DNA of 64,000 nt from Hofstenia miamia (GCA_004352715.1 SCFE01000039.1:1026770-1090769), one strand, 5' to 3'; positions 1-13,122 are shown, numbered from the stretch's first letter. A program made the numbers and translations. Notes: generated by a model from the letters alone, not told the origin.

Positions 1-438
1 GAGCATAGATATTCCAGACAATCCACAATCCAATACTTCCTGATTTTCTAGTAAATTACTTCTAGTAAATTCTAAGTTGCATCAGATATGATCAATGTAT
101 GATGAAAACTACCAACATTTTCAAACTGCTCATAAGTCAAACTTTGACTTCATGATGTCATTTTAAGATGACTTGGCATATTCAGTGTTACGCAGAATTG
201 TTTTGTTTGCGTATTACATTATTAGCTTTATATGGTAATTTATGCAATTTTGCAGCTAAGGAGTGTTGTGAGATGCTTGGGAATCCCTAAAGATGTTAGA
301 GAGGAACAAAACAGTTGACACAAGATTATTCAAGTTTTTTCACCATGTTATTCACATCAAAGCGGCGTAATTTGGCAAGTCGATTATTCTTTATCTTCCT
401 GTATTGATTGCAAGTTTTGCCCTTTTTTGTTCCTTGTG

Positions 439-440
<2 letters not shown>

Positions 441-471
<31 letters not shown>

Positions 472-619
472 NNNNNNNNNNNNNNNNNNNNNNNNNNNNN
501 NNNNNNNNNNNNNNNNNNNNNNNNNNNNNNNNNNNNNNNNNNNNNNNNNNNNNNNNNNNNNNNNNNNNNNNNNNNNNNNNNNNNNNNNNNNNNNNNNNNN
601 NNNNNNNNNNNNNNNNNNN

Positions 620-650
<31 letters not shown>
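441..650. repeat. (AT)n microsatellite interrupted by an assembly gap
   Basis: About 30 bases of alternating AT lie on each side of Ns at 472-619. The gap is 148 Ns and borders the repeat on both sides, so the assembly broke inside a longer dinucleotide array. Reading frames through it (alternating Ile-Tyr) are not genes. Confidence 0.95.
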
Positions 651-1970
651 ATGTGATTACATTGCTATGAGAAATCTACCTAAGCACTTATCTTAATGAT
701 ACCTCAATTACAAGAGCAAAAAATTCATGTCAAGTAATTATTTAGAGTATTACGACCATAATCGCTTTAATATTTGCAGATTCGTTTTTGAAGAAAAGTT
801 CAAAACAACAAGAATACCTACAGAGCTACAACAGAATTTTAATATTAAAAGTATTTCTTCTTAGTTTGATTTATAATATGTATGTAATACTTATTAACGT
901 TTTAATATTTAAATTATAATTGTGATAATATGTTACTTTTGTTGTTCTTCGGAATAGCCATGAAATCTAAAAAATTACAATTATTGCATTAGTAAATTCA
1001 GAAAAGAAGTTGAACTATATTTTAAATATTTGACGTTTAAATACAGCAATGCATATTAGAATGCTATACATAAATTATATATATTATAATGTATATTGCA
1101 TTCTTTGAAAATACTTCTTTTGCAAAATCAGTTAAGATTACTTGATGAAAAACCATAATTTTTTAAATATTTTTAAAAAGAAGTATTACATGAACAAGAT
1201 CATAGTATTTTAAAACTTAGAATGCATATGAATGTCTGTTTTTATTTACTTAGAATGGACTATGTAATAAAAATTACAAGCCACTTACCACATTTTGTCA
1301 ATTAAATTTTTTTAAAAAAAGTAAATTCAATGAGGTATAGAAGAATATTTACTGCTTATTTCTACATAAAATTAGTAATTGAATTTGAGCAGAATTGAAC
1401 AGTAGAACTGTGAAAAGTCAATTTTGTCGATTTAAAATAAAGTTTCATTTGTCACCTGCTCAGCTAAGTGCCTAATCACGACGTTTAACTATTAAGATGT
1501 ACACTAAACTAGAGGAAGCCAATAATGATGTTACCCCACTTAACTATATGATTAAATATTTCTTATTAATATCTACATATTTATTTAAAATAATACCAAA
1601 AAATTGAAGGTAATAATTCAAAGGGTGTTTCACTCATTTTGATGAAACTACCCAATAAAAATAAGAGTAAATGAATTTAATCGCTTGAACATGATTACAA
1701 GAAAGGCATACCGAAGATAGTATAAGAACTTATGTTAGCTCGCACTAAATTATTTATACGGCTAAATTAACCAACTACAATCCAAACAATATGAAAGTAA
1801 ATATTTAATTAATCTAACGCAGTTTTCAAAGCTTACAAAGTACTGAGATAAATTTTTAATTCAACTTTATAATTTTATCAAGGTGTACAATTCAATATGA
1901 GGATCTCAAAAATACTTAAATACAGGAAATATGTATTGTAATAAATGAACAAAATTCATTTATTCAAACG

Positions 1971-1972
<2 letters not shown>

Positions 1973-2003
<31 letters not shown>

Positions 2004-2016
2004 TTATTATTATTAT
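1973..2016. repeat. (ATT)n microsatellite
   Basis: Trinucleotide ATT repeat with one T-run interruption. It produces a spurious poly-tyrosine reading frame on the plus strand. Confidence 0.9.
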
Positions 2017-5000
2017 AAAACAATGCACACTAGGAGACAGCAACGCACTTTATGCATTCGAACCATACATCAAATTTTGAGCACCTACACAAGCATTCAC
2101 AAAAACATTGATTTTTATTATTATATATTATGTTCATTTGCTTTGTAGCTTTAGATTGTATTTTATCTGTTCATTTTTAGCAAGTAAATTGCTTTTTGAT
2201 TCTTACTACTTCTTCCTAATAAATCTATCTATTATGTTGTTTGTCTTTAAATTTGAGAAATTCCTCAATACATTTGATCTGATTTTTTTGTAGAATTCGG
2301 CATTATTTTGAGAAATTGCTATCGAATTAATTAATTTGGCCTTGATTTTATTTTTGATCTCCAACAAAAGTTTGCTGGTAAACTTACTCTTACTTTAATT
2401 TTTTATTACCCTCGCCATTACAGATATCGTAATTTCAAGATTATTATATAAATCCACAAAGTTCGAAAAATTATTATTCAAAGTTGAAAAAAATGAAAAA
2501 GACAAGCAATTTGTAGCTTTGATGGATTTTGCGATGACTTACAAGTTTTTGTTCTTAAATGACAGTTACGGTAATAGAATTTGAAAGTTATTTGTGGCAT
2601 TCTTTCAAAGTATTGCTTATTTTGAAATTCCATAGATAATTCTAGGATAAACTTATCATTATATTGATTAAATTTTCTTGCTTAACCTTAACTTTGTTTA
2701 TCAATTAATCGGTATATTCAGAAAACTACTTTTGTTTAATTGATTTTCCATAAATATCTAGAAGAGAATATCTGTAATTGATTTTATAAACAATGATATG
2801 TGTAAAATTATGCCAAATATAATTTTCAATAATGAAATTTGGAAATGAAAATGCTATACAATATTTTGGCAATTATACTTTTGTGGGAGTCTGTTTATAA
2901 AAATTTAATTAAATTTATTTTATATAGTTTGTGATGTTCATTTGCAGGCTATGAATGCTTAACCTTAATTTAGTCAATTGGTATCATTTACCCGCACTAC
3001 AAATTTCACTGTGTTGGAGTTTAGGCAAAATGGATCCTCGTGTGTATAAATTCAATTCTACCATATTACCTACAACAAGCAGTTTGGGGCTATGAATATA
3101 GATTGAAAATTTTTAATTCTTCATTCATTACATGCGAACACATGTAGATGAAGAACCTATTGTTTTGAAACATTTACTTTGTGTTATTGAAACGTTTAAT
3201 ATGTAAGGCAAGCAAACTATTTGTGCATTAAAAAACCTATTTTAGTGCGGTTGGAAAATTTATTAAGCGACCCTAACTAGTCACTGGTTCACAAATGACC
3301 CATTTTCAAAAATTAATGTGCACAAAAACACCACTACGAATCTGGTTTAAAAGTTTACTGAAACATAATTTGTTCAATAAATAAATATGAATTGGCTTAA
3401 ATGCTACTCAAAATAATTGGCTAGACTAAAGCTAAACCAACAACAGCTAGGGTGGCGAAACATGAGAGAAAACAGAAACAAATTAATCAGCATGCTAAAA
3501 TGCCCAGCTTGAAATTATGGGAGCCAAAAATTAACTGTGCATAATACATATCCTAAAGTAAATGCACATATTTTTCTTGTTAGTTTTGTTTGCTGAATAC
3601 CGTACTTCTTCAGAAATAAATTTAAGAAAAATTCAAATCAACTTATAGAACACTTTGGAAAATGTTTCTTATATTTGCTGTTTGAACTTACAAAACAAAT
3701 TCAGCCTTAAGAAGTTTATGCCAATTATTCTCATAAAATTTCAATTTTTTTCATTTGGAAGAAGAACATCTCTCGTCTTTAGATTCTCGAAAGACATTTA
3801 TTGAGTGTTTGCACACTTTAGTCCCTATTAAAATTGCTAATAGGCCAATATCAATATATTTGAGAATTTCTAAATAAGGTATATATTAAATACGTTACAG
3901 TACATATTCGACTTTTCAAATATTCCTATTGGCAAGCGCTAATAGACATTTTATTAACTATTATTTCTAACTGGAAGTCATGCAATGCTGAAATTATATC
4001 AGATATTAAATATTTTAATGTTAATACGTAGGTATTATAATGCATTGAATCCAGAAATGCAATGATTTTAACTTGAAAGCTTAATTTATTCCTTTTACTC
4101 GATGGTACTATGTGCTTTTGTAATATTTGAGTTGAAATAGGTTAAAATTCACATCGTGGACGATCTTGCATAAATGAAATCCAGGTCGTCTTGAAAAGAT
4201 TCGATTTCGAATGTCAGAAGTCTAATTTTGATATAGCTGATAGTTGCACAATTCGCATTAGAGGATTATAGATTAGCAGTCATTGGTGAAGCTGGCATGT
4301 TTAAAAATATTAATTAAGTGGAGAGGGTTTCTCTTTCTTGGGAAAATTCTGCATAACTGAATACATTGTTGACATTAAAACGCTTGCTTCACCATGAGTG
4401 CGATTATTGCGTTTTCTAAAATGAGTAAGGATATCAGAATAAAGCTTAGGATACGATAGAAAATACCTTAAGAACGCGTTGCGAAGTCATTCATGGAGGC
4501 AAACGTCTCGGATTCTTAAATTTCGAGATTTGATGTTTTTAATGAAGTCAGTGCGGGTAAATGGCAACCGATTAATCTTAAACTGTCTATTTTCTTTGTA
4601 AGGTACAAATTGTTTTATACATCTTTAATCAATTTTCTGTAACGTGCTTTCATTCAATGATGAAAATTTGTAATAAAGTATATTGCTCTGGCTGAAGTAC
4701 TTGAATAGGCCTCCATATTTTAATTGACAGTTCCAATTCATTACAAAAAAGTCTTAAATTTGCACAGTTCCTAATATTCAGGTAATCAGGAAGATATAAG
4801 CGCATTTTTTGTTAATGGGTCACCCAAGTATATGTGATAGTTCAGAGCTAAACACCGAAACGGCAGCTACGGATGGCCGCTTAGGAATGAAAATTAGAGA
4901 TGAGACAGCACTCTATCTCTTGGTGCTTGCAGATTTTTGTTGTCTTTATTAGTTCGTGAACTGCAAAATTTTTTGAGGAATCCATAAAGGTTTTTGAAGA

Positions 5001-5934
5001 GGCCTAAGCAGTCTAAGGTTAAATGACTAGCATCACAATTAAATGGGCCAAATCATTGCATGACATGCATTCTTTCTTTGAATGCTCAATCCTCATCATT
5101 GAAATGGAATGAATTTAAAAACATTGTGAATAGGCATTAGCCTGATATTGTTTCATAGTACAGATTTTTTTATAATTACCTGCATCGTCTTCAGGTAGGC
5201 GTTATAGTGGTGCTTGTGTTTGGAATTGTACTTTTAGCTTCGGCTTGTTAAATTCACTCTCAATTATAATGTTGCAGGTTCTACAAAAAAATTAATCCTA
5301 ATTTTAGGCACATTAAACCTTTATGCAAATATCTGGATATTACTGGAATACGAAGATATCTTTGAGTTCTTGGAAGATGCATTTTACAATCTGTTGAATA
5401 ATTACGAAATTGCCAGTGATTTCTATAAGACGTTTGCCTTGAAGTGAAATTTATTCTAAAATGATTCGTCCGTGTATCAGAATTGGAAATAGTAGCGGTT
5501 CAGTCCGGTCCGGTCTGGACCTGTCTGTAGTATGAACAAATAATCGGTCATATTCGGTACTTTTAAGTAATATTCCGTTTCACATATCATACTCAAATGA
5601 GAATAGATGCAGAGTATTCAATCAAATAAATTGCCATTGGTTTAAAGGAATTGGGAATAACAACATAGTGATGACAAAATTATAGAGTGCATAGACATAG
5701 AATGCTCATGAAAGTGTCGCAACTAACTTCAAATTTTAGATGACAATGTTGCAATTTTTATCCAAAATTTTGTCTGAAATTTAATGTTCTACACTGTGGA
5801 TTTAACTAAATGCTTAAGACTCAATTTACACGAAGCTATTTTAGGAGTACTGATCATTATTTTTTGTGAAAGTGCTTATTAATTTATAGTAATCTCTGTT
5901 ATTAATTGTTGCTAATCTTTGTTGTTATTTTATA

Positions 5935-7318
5935 GTAGAAGGTGTCTACTAGAAAGTAGCCGATTTAAAAATACTGTAGTTTCTAAACCATTAATGCTAG
6001 AAGGCTGAAATAGGTTTCATTGAAAAGAGCAGAATTTAAAATTTTATTTTATTAAAAATTTACCATTCTGCATGGCTACCACCAGATTCAATACACATAT
6101 CAAGACGAAGAAAAAAAATTCGCTATCACATTTTGCAGAGAATTCACATCAATGAATGCAATTGCTTCTCGAATTTCATTTTTCAATTGTCCAATGTTGG
6201 ATGGTGCATTTCGAAATACTTTTTCTTTCACAAAACTCCACAGAAAGAAGTCTAAAGGGGACAGACCAGGTGACCTAGCTTGCCAAGGAAATTCCGACTT
6301 GTGTGAAATAGACGTTGATGAAATTAGGTCTTCACCCAGGAAATGGTGTTCAGTGCAGTATGTGATGTAGATCCATCCTGCTGAAACCATTCACCAGAAT
6401 ATGTGTTATTAGGAAAAACTGTTCGTAACATATCCATATACGTTTCACAGTTAACTGTTTGTGGACGTTCTGTTTCTGGGTCTTCAAAAAAGTATGGCCC
6501 ATAAATCTTATTTCCACTTAATCCGCACCATACCGTTATCTTCGGGGAATGTAAAGGCTTTTCAAAGAATTCATTTGGTTTAGTTGATGACCAATTTCGG
6601 TAATTTTGTCTATTTACATACCTTTCAAGTAAATGTGACATTCATCATTGAAAATTATGTTATCCAACAATATTTGACCAGAAATATTCATGTTGTTAAG
6701 TCTGCGGCAAAATTATAAGCTCCGATCTATATCCTGCGGTAAGAGTTCTTGATGACATTGCAATTTATACGATTTTAAATGAAGGTCTTTTTTGAGGATC
6801 AAATGAACAATATATTTCTTCATTCCTGTTTGAGCAGACAATTTTCTCACCAAGTTCGTCTATCATCGTTGATTAAAATTCTCACCATGTGTACTGCTGC
6901 TTCTGTCTTTGCTGTTTTTGGATGGCCTGAACTTCCTTTACTTAAATTAGGCAATGTTCGATGGCCATTCCGTTTAGCGTAGTTTTTTTGAACGGTTCTT
7001 TTGCATAATCATTGACCATATTTTACTTAAAACCGACTAATCGTAGTGTTCATGGATCCATGTCTGATCATTTCTTCCAAGATAACTTTTCTCTGTTCCG
7101 CTGTTAATTGTTCTATTCTTGATGCTGATATTTATTTTAAATGAAATTGAATTTCTACAGACGTAATGTAGTATCTATATATTCACAATGCGTATGTATG
7201 ATACCAAACAAAAATTTAGATCCTGCTCTTTTTAATGAAATCTATTTCAGCCTTCTTGCATTAATGATTTAGAAACGACGGTATTTTTAAATCGGCTACC
7301 TTTTTAGTGGACAGCATG
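5935..7318 (-). mobile_element. Full-length mariner-like element with ~95-bp terminal inverted repeats
   Basis: The first ~100 bases (from about 5938) match the reverse complement of the last ~100 (to about 7315) with only scattered mismatches. A shared core includes GTAGCCGATTTAAAAATAC and, further in, GAAGGCTGAAATAG. Both outer ends abut TA, as expected for the TA target duplication of Tc1/mariner elements. Between the repeats lies one broken transposase on the minus strand. Total length is about 1.38 kb, normal for mariner. The exact terminal base is uncertain by a few positions. Confidence 0.85.
6100..7125 (-). pseudogene. Mariner-like transposase, broken
   Basis: DDE transposase relic inside the 5.9-7.3 kb element. 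From the N-terminus (near 7125) I can read an HTH-like stretch (EQRKVILEEMIRHGS), a linker ending in GHPKTAKTEAA, the first catalytic region (FNDECHIYL), then VWCGLSGNKIYGPYFFE, the second catalytic Asp in EWFQQDGSTSH, and the third in SPLDFFLWSFVKEKVF. The parts lie in different frames: a stop after the HTH, a shift just after FNDECHIYL, and another after the WFQQDG motif near 6330. The spacing between the second and third Asp is about 41 residues once the shift is bridged, like DD41D (rosa-like) families, but the shift makes the count approximate. It cannot encode an active enzyme as read. Confidence 0.85.
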
Positions 7319-9224
7319 TATAATCATTAAGAAACACATAATTCGACAAGGTCAAAATGTCTTTTTCGGTTGAAAGCATACATGTATTTCAAAATTTGCT
7401 TAGACATGAAAAACCCAATTCTTTGGGATAGCTGTAAGATCGAATAAGTCTAAAAAATCTTGTAAGGTCAAATTTAAATTTTAGGTGAAAATTAGGTTAC
7501 AATAGAATATTGAATTAGTGAATTTCTTTATTTTTTGTAAAAATACTTAGCAAAATTTGAAATCATTTCATGTTCTAATACCATTCTTGATCAAATTTTT
7601 AAAATCTCGACAAACTTTTAGCAAAAATAATTTTTTTTAAAAAAATCTTAAACCTATTTTGTCATTTGTAAACACTTGATTACACGTTTTAACAAACACG
7701 TAGTCAGCGCGAGTCGTTTTAATTTCATTAATTGGTTAAATTTTTTTTGCTTTTTTTTATCATTTTTGTGGGTAAAACTAAATAATCGTTCTAATAATCA
7801 CTATTTAAATGAATATTTCTTAAATAGTAAAGAATCCGATCCTGAAATATTTGGTAGGGGAAATTTTGAGCATTTCGAACTCTACTTGTATCAACTCATG
7901 GTAAGTCAACTATTAATTCATTTTAATAACAAAAGATGTAGTATATTTGACCCCAGTGCTACTATAGATATTCCTACTGTTGAGTACAAGCCTTTGAGTA
8001 ATCAAGTTAACACCCATTCTCTGAAACAAACTTCACCAAATTATATAGATTCACGTGATGATATTAATAAAAATTGAAATTTTATGCAATACAATATTTG
8101 GTGCTTTAGAACTAATTCCAATAAGAAATGTTGGATTGTAACAACTTTGTGTTGCGTATAGATGTTCTATTTGAGGGGTCAACTAATACTTTAAATCGCA
8201 TTTAGTCGGTCCAAGAACGTCAATGTTCTTGTGGTACGAATTTACTTAAAGTGATTAGAGTTCCTTAACGTAGTAACTACCCTACACAACTTAAATAATC
8301 AACAACACTTCCTCCGACCGACTTCCATGCAAAGGTTGACATAAGCGATCACCATCAAGGAACCCTATGAACTCTACGTATGCTTAATTACCCTGTACAA
8401 TAGTTAATAATTAAGTAATAAAACCGCTATTGTATTCTAAATTTTTTGCAAATTTAAATAACCTCAATGCATAGAAGCCTTGATAACTAAAGCATCCATG
8501 CTCAATGATACCATTTGTTATTGCCCCAGCCAACGCATATACAGATATAAATCGTTGTTGGGCATATTATCAGTTTGCTAGCCTAACAGCTCAATCCGTA
8601 ACCTAAACCGATTCGAACTTGAAAGGAAATGCAATGAGTTCATCTGAACCAACCGTCGGTAACTGGTAGAACTCGCTTATCGCTTTCTTCATGGCGAACT
8701 AAGCAAATTACTTGCTTGCACAACCACGACACAACTTATAATGCTAAAATAAGTAAACATGCAAGTAGCAGCAATCGACGACTGCAATACTAATTAAAAT
8801 TCCCTATGTTTAAAAATAAACAGTAAATAACGATACGGTTTGCTGTATTAAACCAAAAAATTTGAACGAAGGAGGATCGCAATAAACGAGTGACGAATAA
8901 TCAAAGCTCCGGTAGTTAATTAAAGTAGTTGGTACTCAAGATACATACTTCATCTAGCTGCGGTAATGTGATGCCCTATCATAATAAAACAGGGCAATGG
9001 ACTGCAATGAGTGAGCACAATGCATTGCGAGAGAGAGACTTCCGGACTACACACTTAAACTGCAAATCAGTTTCGCCAATTACCAAACAATCAAAAACTA
9101 ACTACGTTTCAAATTTACAAAAACGATGTATCGGAGTAAGAATAAGCTTATAGGAGCTTGTAATCGCAGACAAGAATTCAATTCAACGGGGCCTGATTGT
9201 TAATATTTGTAATTATCACTAGAA
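7319..9224. other. Mostly featureless stretch
   Basis: Apart from the 133-codon open frame at 7676-8077 I see no coding signal. Base composition becomes less AT-rich from about 8200 to 9100, but I recognise no repeat family or RNA gene there. Confidence 0.5.
7676..8077 (+). CDS. Unrecognised open frame or exon, doubtful
   Basis: An uninterrupted 133-codon frame in very AT-rich DNA. I do not recognise the product. Residues about 16-35 are strongly hydrophobic (FINWLNFFCFFLSFLWVKL) and could be a membrane segment; the rest is polar, Asn/Ser rich. A perfect donor-like site (ATG|GTAAGT) lies at 7901, and a possible acceptor (TTAAATAG) precedes the KESDPEIF codons. It could therefore be an exon ending at 7900 rather than a single-exon gene. 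Chance or a transposon relic remains possible; nothing nearby supports it. Confidence 0.2.
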   Translation: MITRFNKHVVSASRFNFINWLNFFCFFLSFLWVKLNNRSNNHYLNEYFLNSKESDPEIFGRGNFEHFELYLYQLMVSQLLIHFNNKRCSIFDPSATIDIPTVEYKPLSNQVNTHSLKQTSPNYIDSRDDINKN

Positions 9225-9440
9225 CGGAGATTACTCCTTGAGAATATATCTACATCTACTGTTTCAAATGCGAAAATTATGGAATAGAAACAAACTTTCA
9301 ACAAATAGAACATTCAATGAGATTATCAATATAATTGGAAGTATATGTACCTGCTCTATAGTGTTCTTGCTGAATGAATAATGAAGCAAACAAACAAGTG
9401 CTTAAAAGTCATTTTACCTATTCTCGCGTTTCTGTTGTTA
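9225..9440. repeat. Dispersed repeat, copy A (partner at 53.5 kb)
   Basis: About 200 bases match 53529-53750 in the same orientation at roughly three-quarters identity, for example the shared word TAATTGGAAGTATATGTAC. It lies next to the hAT relic, on the side toward the C-terminus of its transposase, so it may be the end of that element. Confidence 0.6.
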
Positions 9441-9599
9441 ATGTGTATTATATTATGCCAAGGAACATTTACTAAATTAATAAAAATCAAATTAAAAGCA
9501 TTGAAAATACTTATTTTACTGAACAATGCTTCATCTTTTTTGAGGTTAATATCATTGAGTATCTTCTTATTATCAATATGTATGTCTCGATTTCAAGTC

Positions 9600-10470
9600 T
9601 TATAGAATTATTTTCCCCATCGTGATGAACCTTCACAATGTTGAAAAGCTTCGTTCACTGGGTGCGAAGTAATATATGGATATTAGGAAAGCACATTGCC
9701 ATTGTCAATGATATTTGAAGGAAGGTCTGAAGTAACAGTGAGTCATTTTCTGCACCATCTCTCACATTCTGCTTATAAAACTGCTTTAGATGAACATAGA
9801 TAATCTTTATGCAAATCAGCAACATTATAATATTTAATAATCTTCAAAAGATCCTTGCCTAGGGAACATTGGAATAACAAGTCTTAATTTCAGACGTTTT
9901 CGTTCAAAAGGTTGGAATCGCTTTTCAATTGATGTATCAAATCATCCAAGCAGGGAATATGCAATCGACTAAAAAAATTTTAGAATCCAAATTTTATTTT
10001 GTTTTTTTTAAATAATAACTGTAATATTCCTAAGGCGTGACAGCCTCATAATTTTCCTTGTTCACCTTAGAATTTTAATATCGAGATCCAGATCAATAGC
10101 AATCAAGTGGATTTTATTCATTATGACGTTAAGCACTTCATCTGTATATTTAGAAGGTCTATGCCAACTGTCTGTCAGGATTTTGACAATGGTATCAACA
10201 GCACTGCAGTTTTATTCATCACGTAAATGGCTACAAGGAATTCGGAACAACAGACTGATGTTAATAGGGACCTTGTCATGATTCAACGTCACCACCTTTT
10301 TGAGAAATAACTCTTGTAATGATCGAACAATAGGCTCTAAAATATCAGTGAAGCGAATGAGTGCAACATGGTCTTCATCCCATTTTGTTGGGCAAATATT
10401 AAGCAATGAATTATTGGAAGAAGCTGGGTATCTTTTTAAAATCACTTTCAAGTTTTTCATTGGACACATT
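9600..10470 (-). pseudogene. hAT-family transposase relic
   Basis: Decayed C-terminal half of an hAT-type transposase (the DUF4371/ZMYM-like kind). The longest open piece, 10212-10469, reads NICPTKWDEDHVALIRFTDI then LEPIVRSLQEL; a Cys-Pro-Thr-Arg/Lys-Trp motif followed by an alpha-helical stretch is typical of these proteins. Further pieces in shifted frames read NVIMNKIHLIAIDLDLDIK (10.10-10.17 kb) and SRLHIPCLDDLIHQLKSD (9.9-10.0 kb), in the order expected for the family. Several stops and frameshifts intervene. I cannot see terminal inverted repeats, so the limits are approximate. Confidence 0.6.
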
Positions 10471-10936
10471 AGGTATGGCTTCCAAATTTATTGATCAATT
10501 AAATTCAGTAGGCTTTTTACTTCAAGATAAATAAATAAAATAAAATACATTTTGGTATCAATAATCTCTAAACTACATTTTTATGTCTTCATTATTATAT
10601 AAAGTATTAACAATTGTTATAAAATTTGAAAAAAATAAGTAAGCGTTATTGGGTTTAGATAATAAATTCAATGAACGGTCGAATAATTTTAGAATTGCTT
10701 CTTAACTAGAAGTGCATATAAAATAATTAGTTTTGTAAAAAAATGTTGTGTTAAATATTAGACTTATGCATACGTGGCAATAAATGCATTTGCTTGGACT
10801 CTTAATATAGCGAAATTCCAAAAAGAAATGAATTAATATTCTTCATGCATTTTAAAATATCTCAAGCAGTTTTACAAAACTATATGCTATGTACACAAAA
10901 TATTTACAAGAAATTGCTCAATTAAGAAAAGCTCAA

Positions 10937-11127
10937 TCAGAGTCCGTGATTTTTCCGGTTTACTGTAGTGCTTTTCTTCTTCTTTTTGTTGGGCTTCTTT
11001 TCATAGAGCATCTTCTTGCGATCTTCTTTACAAATAACTCGAACGCAAAACACGAAAATGATTGTAAAGACAACACTTGTGAATGCGGTTGCTGCAATGA
11101 ACAACGCGTAATTTTTTAGGAGTTGAT
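10937..11127 (-). CDS. CUB/LDLa membrane protein, last exon: transmembrane helix and basic tail
   Basis: Last exon of the CUB/LDLa gene, 62 codons plus stop. The acceptor (CTTTGCAAG|AT) gives phase 1, matching the phase-1 donor of the LDLa exon at 14166; the joined codon is Asp. The exon encodes a short linker, one transmembrane helix (ALFIAATAFTSVVFTIIFVF), then a short cytoplasmic tail rich in Lys/Arg, including KKPNKKKKKS, with the stop at 10937. This makes the product a type I single-pass membrane protein. An alternative acceptor inside the helix (TTCATTGCAG) is also in phase but would shorten the membrane segment. No PDZ ligand or kinase domain is visible in the tail. Confidence 0.7.
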
Positions 11128-12010
11128 CTTGCAAAGTACCCACAAGATTCAACGCTTAAATTACAGTTAGTTAGTACCGCTTGTTATCATTTCGTTATCA
11201 TTTATCAAATTTGAAATGCATGTGCTCTAAGATTAATGAGGTACTAGCGAAATCTCGCTAATAAATTTTTAGTCATTAACTCTATCAATTATTTGGCAAA
11301 TTTTATTTGAAGGTTTAGTGATTGTCTTCAAGTTGAGAACATATTCAAGAATTTAATAAATAAAAAATTTACCCTAAAATGCATAATTGTGTTATCACAA
11401 TTGTCAGTACTTTGTTCTAGTAGTTATAGCAAAAGAGCAACTAGACTTACGAATTTCAAAATAGATTTCTAATAAATATCAAATTTGAACAGATTCATTT
11501 TCATTTTTGTTCTTATGTAAGATTAGGATATTTCAAGCTACATTAAGATGGGTGCATTCAATGAGGATTAAATTGGGCATCTAACACCATTTTGATTTGT
11601 TTGACTCTATGCTGCTAACTGCTTTAGCCTACCACATTTTTCCCTAATCATTAGAATTTAATCAAACTAAACTCATAAGTTTACCATTGTCTTAGGAAGT
11701 TATGAAAAAAGAATTTTAGAAACCACCTTACCCCAGAGGCGTGCATTAAGTGTAAGCAAGGTAAGCGTCGCCTGCCCATTGAAATTTATTTGAACAAATG
11801 AAAAAAAATATTTATGCTTACACAACATATTTATAAGTTTACAATTCTTTTAAATTTCCTTTTTTTCTTAAATTCTAAACATTAAACTAATTACTGTTCA
11901 TTTTCGTCACTTAAATAATGTAAAATACTGTATTTTGGGTAGGTTTTTTCTTGTTGAACAATTGAACTATATAAGTTTTGTAATAATTGATTTAATAATA
12001 TGAACAGCAA

Positions 12011-13122
12011 TAATAATCAATATCCTATTACTTAAATTTGCTTCGTAATAATTGCTTGACCGCACCTTAATCGTGATAATTGGTATTGATAAAAATCAAT
12101 GTTTCTCAATTACAACGGAAAACAGTCCGCGCAACTGTCTGTCGCTTCCTTTATCACACTTTGTTAACGTAATTGACAAAATCTCCAACCAATCAAAATT
12201 CGAAAATACTATGAGAGGACCGTGGAAATCTTACCGTGGGATTGTTCAATGATTTATATTGTCGAAGCACAATGGTGGTTGAAATTTTAAGCTAGAACTG
12301 CAATTTAGCCTCCAAATCACTTATAATTGATGACAGTCAAAGTGTAATTTTCAAAATTAGATTTTTTTACTTAACAATCACAAGAAAATTTCACTTAATT
12401 TACAAAAATGGATGTATAGAAATAACATTAAAATAGAAATATATAACTGTTGAAGTAAATACAGTCAATTTAGTAAATTCAGATGTAAATTTTTGTATTT
12501 GGCTAACCTATATTGATCAGTTTCAAAATCTTTAAAACTGACAATCTGTAATAAACTGTAATACACTAATAATCAATATCCTATTACTTAAATTTGCTTC
12601 GTAATAATTGCTTGACCGCACCTTAATCGTGATAATTGGTATTGATAAAAATCAATGTTTCTCAATTACAACGGAAAACAGTCCGCGCAACTGTCTGTCG
12701 CTTCCTTTATCACACTTTGTTAACGTAATTGACAAAATCTCCAACCAATCAAAATTCGAAAATACTATGAGAGGACCGTGGAAATCTTACCGTGGGATTG
12801 TTCAATGATTTATATTGTCGAAGCACAATGGTGGTTGAAATTTTAAGCTAGAACTGCAATTTAGCCTCCAAATCACTTATAATTGATGACAGTCAAAGTG
12901 TAATTTTCAAAATTAGATTTTTTTACTTAACAATCACAAGAAAATTTCACTTAATTTACAAAAATGGATGTATAGAAATAACATTAAAATAGAAATATAT
13001 AACTGTTGAAGTAAATACAGTCAATTTAGTAAATTCAGATGTAAATTTTTGTATTTGGCTAACCTATATTGATCAGTTTCAAAATCTTTAAAACTGACAA
13101 TCTGTAATAAACTGTAATACAC
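12011..13122. repeat. Perfect tandem duplication, 2 x 556 bp
   Basis: Bases 12011-12566 are repeated as 12567-13122 with no difference that I can see. The unit begins TAATAATCAATATCC and ends GTAATACAC. It sits in the intron between the LDLa exon and the last exon. The same 66-codon open frame occurs once in each copy (12052 and 12608); it has no recognisable product. Confidence 0.95.

Larger units (their letters stand above)
1..5934. other. Non-coding AT-rich stretch
   Basis: No coding signal that I can support on either strand. It holds an (AT)n microsatellite broken by an assembly gap near 440-650 and an (ATT)n run at 1973-2016. Short GC-richer islands, for example a run of alternating CCGG-like words near 5500-5525, recur in other parts of the window (54.96 kb) and look like fragments of dispersed repeats rather than genes. 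Confidence 0.6.

Noticed and set aside
404-670. Plus-strand open frames of alternating Ile-Tyr running through the gap
   Set aside because: Translation of an (AT)n microsatellite and Ns, not a gene. The same applies to 42757-43135 and the right part of 58181-59288.
1945-2148. Poly-tyrosine open frame
   Set aside because: Product of the (ATT)n repeat at 1973-2016.
12052-12808. Two identical 66-codon open frames
   Set aside because: They are the same sequence repeated by the 556-bp duplication and lie in an intron; no motif and no support beyond the duplication itself.
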